A stretch of 7,116 bases of DNA from Sphingomonadaceae bacterium (lineage in GTDB: Bacteria > Pseudomonadota > Alphaproteobacteria > Sphingomonadales > Sphingomonadaceae), in contig JAFAZM010000094.1 in NCBI GenBank assembly GCA_019239785.1, forward strand, positions 1-7,116, read 5' to 3'. Under the pieces are notes generated by a model, which searched no databases, was not told the DNA's origin, and was given only the letters and a program-made list of their open reading frames with translations. Of this stretch, positions 1 through 4,581 are shown piece by piece. Position numbers and translations under genes: made by a program. The number at the start of each line of letters is the position of its first letter. The stretch's first letter is position 1.

Positions 1-564
1 CGGGCGAGCCTGCCCGAGCTGCCCGACGCCAAGCGCGCCCGCTACGAGCAGGAGCTCGGCCTTTCCGCCTACAATGCCGGCGTGCTGACCGCCGAGGTCG
101 AGGCGGCGCGCTGGTTCGAGGCCTTGCTCGAGCGGCTGGGACCGGACCAGGCCCAGCGCGCGTCGAACTGGGTGACCTCGGAATTGTTCGGCGCGCTGAA
201 CCGGCTCGGCCGCACGATCGCGGACAGCCCGGTGAGCCCGGCCCAGGCGGCGGAGCTGCTCGCCCTGATCGGCGACGGCACGCTCTCCGGCACGCTCGCC
301 AAGCAGGTGTTCGAGATCATGCTCGAAACCGGCGAGGGCGCCGCCGCGGTCGTCGAGGCGCGCGGCCTCAAGCAGACCTCGGACACCGGCGCGATCGACG
401 CTGCGATCGCCGACGTGCTCGACCGCAATGCGGACAAAGTCGCCGAATATAAAGCCGGCAAGGAGGCGCTGTTCGGCTTCTTCGTCGGGCAGGTGATGAA
501 GGCGATGCAGGGCAAGGCCAATCCGAAGGTGGTCAACGAGCTGCTCAGGAAGGCGTTGGGCTGA
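1..564 (+). CDS. gatB: Aspartyl/glutamyl-tRNA(Asn/Gln) amidotransferase subunit B, C-terminal part
   Basis: GatB is part of the cytoplasmic GatCAB complex. The complex converts mischarged Glu-tRNA(Gln) and Asp-tRNA(Asn) to the amidated forms; GatB holds the kinase/transamidase site and its C-terminal tail domain contacts the tRNA. The reading frame is open from base 1 and ends in TGA at 562-564, leaving 187 residues of a protein usually about 480-500 aa long, so the catalytic core lies upstream of the window. The visible part begins with LPELPDAKRARYEQELGLS, a typical GatB linker, and continues into the helical GatB/YqeY tail domain. Within that domain are SELFGALNRLG, the glycine-containing turn IGDGTLSGTLAKQVFEIM, and the terminal segment VGQVMKAMQGKANPKVVNELL. 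The GTG at 82 is internal, not a start. Nothing suggests damage. Identification is by recognition of family sequence and is very secure. Confidence 0.96.
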   Translation, partial: RASLPELPDAKRARYEQELGLSAYNAGVLTAEVEAARWFEALLERLGPDQAQRASNWVTSELFGALNRLGRTIADSPVSPAQAAELLALIGDGTLSGTLAKQVFEIMLETGEGAAAVVEARGLKQTSDTGAIDAAIADVLDRNADKVAEYKAGKEALFGFFVGQVMKAMQGKANPKVVNELLRKALG

Positions 565-592
565 CCCTTGTACGCGCAAGGAGGGCATTGCC

Positions 593-1105
593 ATGGACCA
601 GCTTGCAAAACTGGCGTTTCTTGTCGGTGTCGCTTCGTCCCTTGCGAGCGGCGCGATCGCCCAGGCTCCCCCTCGAAGTAGCGAAACGACGGGCGACAGG
701 GCGCGCCAGATCGCGACCCAGCCCGCGCGGGACGTCGGCCTGCAGCGAACCACGATCCCGCCGGTGCTCGAGCGCATCGGTGGGAATCCCTACAGCGTGA
801 CCGATCTCGGGACCTGCGCGCGCCTGTCCGCCGCGGTCGTCGAGCTGAACGCCGTTCTCGGGCCGGATTACGACAGCGCCGCCGAGCGCCGCCCGGGGCG
901 CACGGAGCAGGCCGCCGAGGCCGGCGGCCGCGCCTTGGTCGATTCGGTCATCCCGTTTCGCGGCGTCGTGCGCGAGATCAGCGGCTCGGCGGCGGCGGAC
1001 CGGCGGCTGCAGGCGGCCATCGAGGCCGGCTATGCCCGTCGCGGCTTTCTGCGCGGGCTCCACCGCGCGCGCGGCTGCGGCACCGGCTTCGACGCCGCGC
1101 CATAG
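593..1105 (+). CDS. Exported hypothetical protein (170 aa)
   Basis: I do not recognise a named family. The ATG at 593 has a strong Shine-Dalgarno sequence (AAGGAGG, 578-584) 8 nt upstream and follows the gatB stop by 28 nt, so co-transcription with gatB is plausible. Residues 1-25 look like a Sec signal peptide: a Lys at position 6, a hydrophobic stretch around 7-22 and an AQA|P cleavage site after Ala25. The predicted mature protein of about 145 aa is Arg- and Ala-rich and probably periplasmic. It has exactly two cysteines (C75 in LGTCARL and C162 in ARGCGTG) that could form a disulfide. The segment of about 110-150 (GGRALVDSVIPFRGVVREIS, then RRLQAAIEAGYARRGFLRGL) looks partly helical. There is no lipobox and no obvious catalytic motif. 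That it is a real gene rests on the RBS, the signal peptide and codon usage like its neighbours; function is unknown. Confidence 0.78.
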   Translation: MDQLAKLAFLVGVASSLASGAIAQAPPRSSETTGDRARQIATQPARDVGLQRTTIPPVLERIGGNPYSVTDLGTCARLSAAVVELNAVLGPDYDSAAERRPGRTEQAAEAGGRALVDSVIPFRGVVREISGSAAADRRLQAAIEAGYARRGFLRGLHRARGCGTGFDAAP

Positions 1106-1106
1106 C

Positions 1107-1129
1107 CGAGCCGGGCGTTTGGCGGCTCG
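1107..1129 (+). terminator. Weak stem-loop just after the exported-protein gene
   Basis: A perfect 7-bp GC-rich stem (CGAGCCG at 1107-1113 with CGGCTCG at 1123-1129) and a 9-nt loop begin 2 nt after the TAG stop. No T-tract follows, so this is not a classical intrinsic terminator. It may be a Rho-assisted end, an RNA-stability hairpin or chance in GC-rich DNA. Confidence 0.3.
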
Positions 1130-1292
1130 CGCTCCGATGCGATAGGACCAGGGCAACCTTCGCGGCATCGCTTTGGGCGGTAAATGGAGGCGTCTTGGAA
1201 GGCGCTCGGCTGAGAGCTTAGCCCCGTAGATCTGTGTCAGCTCCCCGCCGGAGCTCCGGAGCGATCACCTATGCCGTGGTCCGACCCCCCAC

Positions 1293-1375
1293 CCGTTCGG
1301 GCTGAGCCTGTCGAAGCCCTCTTCTTATTGGCAGCAACAGGAAAGGAAGCCCTTCGCCAGGCTCAGGACGAACGG
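1293..1375. repeat. REPIN-like imperfect inverted repeat
   Basis: The left arm, about 1293-1319 (CCGTTCGGGCTGAGCCTG then TCGAAGCC), matches the reverse complement of the right arm, about 1349-1375 (CTTCGCCAGGCTCAGGACGAACGG), with a few mismatches. The spacer is about 30 nt. From general knowledge, this CGTTCG..CTGAGCCTG..CGAAG unit is a very frequent intergenic repeat in sphingomonad genomes, usually present as inverted pairs. When translated it yields PVRAEPVEA / LRQAQDERS peptides, which often appear as false N-terminal extensions. The element lies about 130 bp upstream of the esterase start. Its role is unknown: a folded mRNA leader, a transcription end signal for the upstream gene, or a non-autonomous mobile element are all possible. 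Confidence 0.8.
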
Positions 1376-1504
1376 TCGGAGCGGTTCCAGCCCGTATGCG
1401 CTTCCCCCGCCCTCAAGGGGGAGGCTTTTGGAATCGTCGCTTGGCTTGAATTCGTGTCCGCGAGGCGCTTTCCTGCATCGCAAACGGCCAAGCGGGAGCG
1501 CGAT

Positions 1505-2560
1505 ATGGTCATGATCCGGTTGTTCCTGCCTGTGCTCGCGACCCTCGCGATCCCGCTTGCTGCGCAGGCGCCGCTGCCGGTCCATGTCGGCGGCCGCGCT
1601 GTGCACGAGGCGGACGGGAGCTGGAGGTTCGGCTGGCCGGGCGTCTATTTCGAGAGCCGCTTCCGCGGCACCGGAATTACGGTGGCCGTGGACACGCGCA
1701 CCGAATTCCTCCGCGTCAGCGTCGACGGCGAGGAGAGAGCGCGGCTGGTCCGCCCAGGCAGCGCGCAGCTGACCATTACAGGCCTGGCGCCCGGCGACCA
1801 TGTCGTCCGGCTCGACAAGCTGACCGAAAGCCAGGAGGGCGGCGGGCGCTTTTTGGGATTCCTGCCGATCGCCGGCGACGTGGCGCTGCCGCCGCCGGCG
1901 CGCGCGCGGCGGATCGAGTTTATCGGCGATTCCTACACGGTCGGCTACGGCAATGCGGCGCACGGCCGGACCTGCACGCGGGCGGAGGTGCACGACACGA
2001 CCGACACCAGCCGGGCCTGGGCCCCGCTCGTCGCCGCGCGGCTCGAGGCCGATTACCGGATCAACGCTTACTCGGGCATCGGGGTGGTGCGGAACTACAA
2101 TGGCGCGATGCCGGGGCAGAGCCTGCCGACCCTTTACGACCGCATGCTGCCCGGCGAGACCGCGCCGCTGGAGCCGGACGCGGCCGGCTGGCGCCCGCAG
2201 CTGATCGTGATCAGCCTCGGCGGCAACGACTTCTCGACGCCGCTCCATGCCGGCGAGGCCTGGGCGAGCCAGGAGGCGCTGCGGGCCGATTGGCGCGCGC
2301 ATTATGTGGCGTTCGTGCGCCGGCTGATGGCGCGCCAGCCGCAGGCGCGCTTCCTCTTGATGGGCCATGATCCCTTCTTCGCCGACGTCGAGACGGTCGC
2401 GGCCGAGCTGAATCGCGACGCGGCGCGGCCGGTCGCGACGCTCCATTATGGCGGGCTGGAGCTCACCGGCTGCGACTGGCATCCGAGCCTCGCCGACCAT
2501 CGCGCGATCGCGGAGCTGGTGACCGGCGCGATCGGACGGATCGAGGGGGTTTGGCAATAA
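1505..2560 (+). CDS. Secreted CE2-family acetyl-xylan/carbohydrate esterase (SGNH hydrolase)
   Basis: This 351-aa protein probably removes O-acetyl groups from xylan or other plant polysaccharides or oligosaccharides outside the cytoplasm. Residues 1-22 form a signal peptide (hydrophobic core 4-18, cleavage AQA|PLP). An N-terminal beta-sandwich (about 25-125) carries the CE2-like stretch FGWPGVYFESRFRGTGI. It is followed by an SGNH hydrolase domain: block I EFIGDSYTVGYGN with nucleophile Ser143, a NAYSGIGVVRNY segment (187-198), the oxyanion motif GGND (239-242), and the catalytic histidine His326 in GCDWHPS. This domain order and length are those of carbohydrate esterase family 2. Start choice: ATG 1505 has GGGAG (1494-1498) 6 nt upstream and begins a clean signal peptide; ATG 1511 is an alternative. 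The open frame upstream to 1271 is translated repeat and would bury the signal peptide. Family assignment is strong; the exact acetylated substrate is inferred from the nearby xylan genes. Confidence 0.9.
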   Translation: MVMIRLFLPVLATLAIPLAAQAPLPVHVGGRAVHEADGSWRFGWPGVYFESRFRGTGITVAVDTRTEFLRVSVDGEERARLVRPGSAQLTITGLAPGDHVVRLDKLTESQEGGGRFLGFLPIAGDVALPPPARARRIEFIGDSYTVGYGNAAHGRTCTRAEVHDTTDTSRAWAPLVAARLEADYRINAYSGIGVVRNYNGAMPGQSLPTLYDRMLPGETAPLEPDAAGWRPQLIVISLGGNDFSTPLHAGEAWASQEALRADWRAHYVAFVRRLMARQPQARFLLMGHDPFFADVETVAAELNRDAARPVATLHYGGLELTGCDWHPSLADHRAIAELVTGAIGRIEGVWQ

Positions 2561-2645
2561 CGACGCCGCTTTTTGGTCCTTTCGTCACCGTTACATTCTA
2601 CCCCATATCTGGTACGGGCCTGCCCCTTCATCATGGGAGGGCCGC

Positions 2646-3383
2646 ATGGCGCGCGCGATCTATCTGCTGTTCGGCTTTGCCGCTTATCTGATCTTCTTCG
2701 CCACCTTCCTCGTCCTGATCGGCTTCGTCGCCGATTATCCCGGCCTGCCCTGGACGGTCGACCTCGGGCCGGCGGCGTCGATGCCGGTCGCAATCGCCAT
2801 CGACCTGGCGCTGATCGCGCTGTTCGGCGTCCAGCACAGCGTGATGGCCCGGCCCGCCTTCAAGGCGGCCTGGACACGGATCGTGCCCGAGGCGATCGAG
2901 CGCAGCCTTTACGTGCTGCTCGCCAGCCTCTGCCTGATCCTCCTCTACCTCTTCTGGCGGCCGCTGCCGGCGGTCCTGTGGAGCGTCGCCAATCCGGCCG
3001 GCGCCTATATTCTCTGGGCCTTGTTCGGGCTCGGCTGGCTGATCGTGCTGGTCAGCACCTTCCTGCTCAACCATTTCGAATTGTTCGGGCTGCAGCAGGT
3101 CTGGAGCCATGGCAGCGAGGAGGGGATGCCGGCGCCCGAATTCCGCACGCCGCTCTTCTACAAGCATGTGCGCCATCCGCTCTACTCGGGCTTTGTGCTC
3201 GCCTTCTGGGCGACGCCGCTGATGACCGTCGGCCATGCTTTGCTCGCCGCAGGGATGACCGTCTATATATTGATCGCGATCGTTCACGAGGAGCGCGATC
3301 TGGTCGGCCTGTTCGGGCAGGAGTATCGGGATTATCGCCAGCGGGCGGGGATGCTGATTCCGAAGTTCGGCGGGGGCGGTTAG
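2646..3383 (+). CDS. mddA: MddA-like membrane methyltransferase (methanethiol S-methyltransferase type)
   Basis: A 245-aa polytopic inner-membrane protein of the NnrU/isoprenylcysteine-methyltransferase superfamily. It closely resembles MddA, which uses S-adenosylmethionine to methylate methanethiol to dimethyl sulfide. About five membrane segments are visible (roughly residues 5-29, 47-62, 88-104, 121-141 and 183-212). Conserved blocks are FGVQHSVMARPAFK (60-73), AIERSLYVLLAS (83-94), STFLLNHFELFGLQQVW (137-153), and the C-terminal SAM-binding region RHPLYSGF (176-183) through HEERDLVGLFGQEYRDYRQR (214-233). The ATG at 2646 has GGGAGG (2635-2640) 5 nt upstream, and the length suits the family. 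It lies 85 bp after the esterase stop with no clear terminator between, so it could share a transcript, but no functional link to xylan is evident. The superfamily is secure. The methanethiol substrate is inferred from overall resemblance; other small thiols or lipids are possible. Confidence 0.82.
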   Translation: MARAIYLLFGFAAYLIFFATFLVLIGFVADYPGLPWTVDLGPAASMPVAIAIDLALIALFGVQHSVMARPAFKAAWTRIVPEAIERSLYVLLASLCLILLYLFWRPLPAVLWSVANPAGAYILWALFGLGWLIVLVSTFLLNHFELFGLQQVWSHGSEEGMPAPEFRTPLFYKHVRHPLYSGFVLAFWATPLMTVGHALLAAGMTVYILIAIVHEERDLVGLFGQEYRDYRQRAGMLIPKFGGGG

Positions 3384-3418
3384 GCTAGGGCTGGCGGGAC
3401 GAGGGCACTTTAGAAAAA

Positions 3419-3536
3419 AGAAGAAGACCCTCATCCCCACCTTCTCCCGCGAGCGGGAGAAGGAGCGCTCCGCCGCGGGCCTCCCCTTTTTACCCTCTCC
3501 CGCGCGCGGGAGAGGGCAGGGTGAGGGTCTTCTTCT
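3419..3536. repeat. 118-bp double-hairpin inverted repeat (REPIN-like), possible bidirectional terminator
   Basis: Outer arms 3419-3436 and 3519-3536 pair over 18 bp (one G-T), reading AGAAGAAGACCCTCA against TGAGGGTCTTCTTCT. Inside are two near-identical 24-nt hairpins. One is at 3440-3463 (11-bp perfect arms CCTTCTCCCGC/GCGGGAGAAGG with GA between); the other is at 3493-3516 (a perfect 24-bp palindrome with arms CCCTCTCCCGCG/CGCGGGAGAGGG). The second is in effect an inverted copy of the first unit, so the element is two copies of one unit of about 40 nt facing each other. The two hairpins differ by a compensating T-A to C-G pair (3442/3461 against 3495/3514). The element sits between the convergent methyltransferase and SRPBCC genes, a fitting place for a bidirectional transcription end. 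Transcribed in either direction, it would fold into a three-way junction. Confidence 0.88.
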
Positions 3537-3575
3537 GCTTTCCTTCTCCTGGAGCCATAACGAGCTCGCCGCCCA

Positions 3576-4007
3576 TTACCCCTCCGCCACGCGCTTGAGC
3601 TGCGGCAGCACGTAGGAGCCCCAGCCACCGGCGAGGGCGTCCCGGATCGCCTTGATCTGGTCGCCGTCATATTGATCCCAGCCGGTATGGACGAGCGCGA
3701 CGCGGGTGCCGCTTTCGGTCGGCTCGAGCGTGATCAGCACCTCGGTCTTCGGCATCTCCGGATAATACCAGGAGAAGGTCATGTGCCGCGGCGGCTCGAG
3801 GGTGAGCAATTCGCAATGGGTGGCGCCGGTCGTGTCGCCGGCGGCGCGCCTGGCCGGATCCTGCTGCATGTAGAAGACATGGCCGATCTCGGCCTTGTAG
3901 TTCATGCAGCCGAGCCATTGCTCGACCAGCCCCTCGCTGGTCAGCACCTGCCAGACCCGTTCGGGGGACGCCGCGATCTCGATGCTCTGCCAGATGTCCT
4001 CGATCAT
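3576..4007 (-). CDS. SRPBCC/AHSA1-domain protein
   Basis: This 143-aa cytoplasmic protein has the START-like SRPBCC fold used to bind hydrophobic ligands (AHSA1/CalC-type family). Family features in order are: IEDIWQSIEIAASPERVWQVLTS at the N terminus, the EQWLG turn (29-33), the strand-rich middle CELLTLEPPRHMTFSWYYPE (65-84), the strands VLITLEPTESGTRVALVHTGW (90-110), and the long C-terminal ligand-covering helix GGWGSYVLPQLKRVAEG (127-143). The full length is present, with TAA at 3578-3576. The ATG overlaps the stop of the upstream ArsR gene by 4 bp (ATGA). A GGAGGGGG purine run just upstream lies within the arsR coding end and should drive coupled translation. ArsR-SRPBCC pairs are common in bacteria, and the SRPBCC partner's ligand is generally unknown. 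Nothing in the sequence identifies the ligand here. Confidence 0.9.
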   Translation of the reverse strand: MIEDIWQSIEIAASPERVWQVLTSEGLVEQWLGCMNYKAEIGHVFYMQQDPARRAAGDTTGATHCELLTLEPPRHMTFSWYYPEMPKTEVLITLEPTESGTRVALVHTGWDQYDGDQIKAIRDALAGGWGSYVLPQLKRVAEG

Positions 4008-4318
4008 GAATCCCCCTCCGCGATGCGCTTGAGCAGCGCCAGCCGCCCCTGCCAGATGTCGTTCATCCAGGTCCGCACCGCCTCCAGCGGCGCGGTCTCG
4101 ATCCGGTAGATGTTGTTCCGGCCGCTCTCGCGGCGGGCGACCAGGCCGGCCCGGAGCAGCAGCTTCAGGTGGCGCGACACGGCCGGGCGGCTGATCGGGA
4201 AGCGGGCGGCGATCTCCTCGACCCCGGCCGGCCGCTCGGTCAGCGCGGCGAGGATGTCGCGCCGGACCGGGTCGGCGATGGCGTCGAACACGGCCTGCGA
4301 AGGGAGTGCGGCGGTCAT
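4004..4318 (-). CDS. ArsR-family winged-helix transcriptional repressor
   Basis: This 104-aa DNA-binding protein starts with the characteristic VFDAIADPVRRDILAAL (10-26). A helix-turn-helix follows: VEEIAARF (33-40) then the recognition helix SRPAVSRHLKLLLRAGLV (43-60). The wing is RRESGRNNIYRIE (62-74), and a C-terminal dimerisation helix contains WMNDIWQGRLALLKRI. It has no cysteines and no clear metal-binding motif, so it is probably not a metal sensor, unlike classical ArsR/SmtB. It fits the metal-independent subgroup paired with SRPBCC proteins. It overlaps the SRPBCC gene by 4 bp and is followed by it on the same transcript. The palindrome within its own promoter (4331-4348) suggests autorepression. 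No Shine-Dalgarno lies upstream of ATG 4318, and the predicted transcription start falls on the ATG itself, so the mRNA may be leaderless. Confidence 0.92.
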   Translation of the reverse strand: MTAALPSQAVFDAIADPVRRDILAALTERPAGVEEIAARFPISRPAVSRHLKLLLRAGLVARRESGRNNIYRIETAPLEAVRTWMNDIWQGRLALLKRIAEGDS

Positions 4319-4324
4319 GCAGAG

Positions 4325-4354
4325 CTAATACGTAACCGATTGGTTACGAGTCAA
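4325..4354 (-). promoter_or_regulatory. Promoter of the arsR-SRPBCC operon
   Basis: Reading the minus strand, TTGACT (4354-4349, 5/6 to the -35 consensus) and TATTAG (4330-4325, 4/6 to the -10 consensus) are separated by 18 bp. Six bases follow the -10 before the ATG at 4318. Transcription starting about 7 nt downstream of the -10 would therefore begin at the start codon, consistent with the missing ribosome-binding site. The spacer is wholly taken up by the palindromic operator. Confidence 0.72.
4331..4348. promoter_or_regulatory. Probable ArsR autoregulatory operator
   Basis: The 18-bp inverted repeat CGTAACC-GATT-GGTTACG has perfect 7-bp arms. It lies exactly between the -35 and -10 hexamers of the arsR promoter, so a bound repressor would block RNA polymerase. 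TAACC-N4-GGTTA-like palindromes suit a dimeric winged-helix repressor. That the neighbouring ArsR binds it is inference from position and symmetry. Confidence 0.75.
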
Positions 4355-4367
4355 GGCCGATTTGATG

Positions 4368-4495
4368 CGCGCGGAAACGCAGAGGCGCGGAGAGTCCGAG
4401 GTTTCGGCGAAAGCCGACCGATGCCGTGGCTTGAGCGAAATGGCGCTGCACGCGCGAGAGGCGAAAGCCCCTCTGCGGCTCTGCGTCTCCGCGCG
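4368..4495. repeat. 128-bp inverted repeat with two GAAA-loop hairpins
   Basis: Outer arms 4368-4384 (CGCGCGGAAACGCAGAG) and 4479-4495 (CTCTGCGTCTCCGCGCG) pair over 17 positions with one mismatch. After one mismatch, pairing continues for seven more positions (4386-4392 with 4471-4477, one G-T). Within the element lie two short hairpins closed by GAAA tetraloops: TCGGC-GAAA-GCCGA (4404-4417) and GGC-GAAA-GCC (4460-4469). The CGCGGA-ACGCAGAG type of unit is, from general knowledge, frequent between genes in sphingomonads. It fills the space between the divergent arsR and transporter promoters and overlaps neither. No credible protein is encoded here. Confidence 0.8.
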
Positions 4496-4511
4496 AACCT
4501 CTCCGGCTTTT

Positions 4512-4539
4512 TTGACTCCGCACCGGCGCCTCTTATGGT
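4512..4539 (+). promoter_or_regulatory. Promoter of the transporter-xylosidase operon
   Basis: TTGACT (4512-4517, 5/6 to consensus) and TATGGT (4534-4539, 4/6) are separated by 16 bp. This would start transcription near 4546 and give a leader of about 36 nt to the ATG at 4582. The -10 overlaps the LacI-type operator at 4535-4550. Confidence 0.6.
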
Positions 4540-4550
4540 AGCGCTCACAT
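4535..4550. promoter_or_regulatory. LacI-family operator resembling the xylan-regulon xyl-box
   Basis: The sequence ATGGTAGCGCTCACAT has the AGCGCT core at 4540-4545 and symmetric ATG/CAT ends; 12 of 16 positions are palindromic. The CG-centred core is the hallmark of LacI-family sites. The inner 14 bases (4536-4549) differ at one position from TGGTAGCGCTAACA, which I recall as the xyl-box of xylan-utilisation genes in Xanthomonas; related sites precede xylose genes in Caulobacter. It covers the -10 and the predicted transcription start, a standard repression position. The regulator gene is not in this window. Confidence 0.75.
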
Positions 4551-4581
4551 GACGGGCGCGAAGCCCGCGGGGAGGAGCTTG

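Larger units (their letters stand above)
1106..1504. other. Non-coding stretch between the exported protein and the esterase
   Basis: About 400 bp with no convincing gene. It holds the stem-loop at 1107-1129, a perfect 12-bp palindrome CCGGAGCTCCGG at 1248-1259, the large inverted repeat at 1293-1375, and a small hairpin at 1401-1424 (stem CTTCCCCC/GGGGGAGG with one G-T pair and an 8-nt loop). The frame is open on the plus strand from 1271 into the esterase gene. That upstream part reads as translated repeat (PVRAEPVEA, LRQAQDERS) and is not regarded as coding. I see no convincing -35/-10 pair for the esterase gene here and no AGCGCT-core operator. Confidence 0.7.

Noticed and set aside
1248..1259. 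Perfect palindrome CCGGAGCTCCGG as an operator
   Set aside because: It is short, GC-rich, not positioned on any identifiable promoter, and competes with an overlapping stem (AGCTCC/GGAGCT); chance is a sufficient explanation.
1325..2557. 410-codon open frame on the minus strand opposite the esterase gene
   Set aside because: It has Arg/Ala-rich low-information composition and no recognisable motifs, while the plus strand encodes a complete CE2 esterase.
2561..2645. Possible promoter between the esterase and methyltransferase genes (TTGGTC at 2573, TACATT at 2592)
   Set aside because: The spacing of 13 bp is too short for a sigma70-type promoter, and no better pair was seen; co-transcription or an unrecognised promoter cannot be told apart.
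2631..3440. 269-codon open frame on the minus strand opposite the methyltransferase
   Set aside because: Its Glu/Gln/Asp/Arg-rich composition is the expected antisense of hydrophobic membrane codons; the plus-strand gene is clearly real.
4505..4513. T-run following the 4368-4495 inverted repeat as an intrinsic terminator
   Set aside because: The run is 10 or more nt past the stem and partly forms the -35 of the transporter promoter, and no upstream plus-strand gene needs termination there.
4169..4552. 127-codon plus-strand open frame across the arsR start and the 4368-4495 repeat
   Set aside because: It overlaps arsR in antisense, translates the inverted repeat, and has no RBS or recognisable domain.
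4549..4581. Alternative upstream start for the MFS transporter at ATG 4549
   Set aside because: It falls on the operator and almost at the predicted transcription start and has no Shine-Dalgarno; ATG 4582 has a strong GGAGG at ideal spacing.
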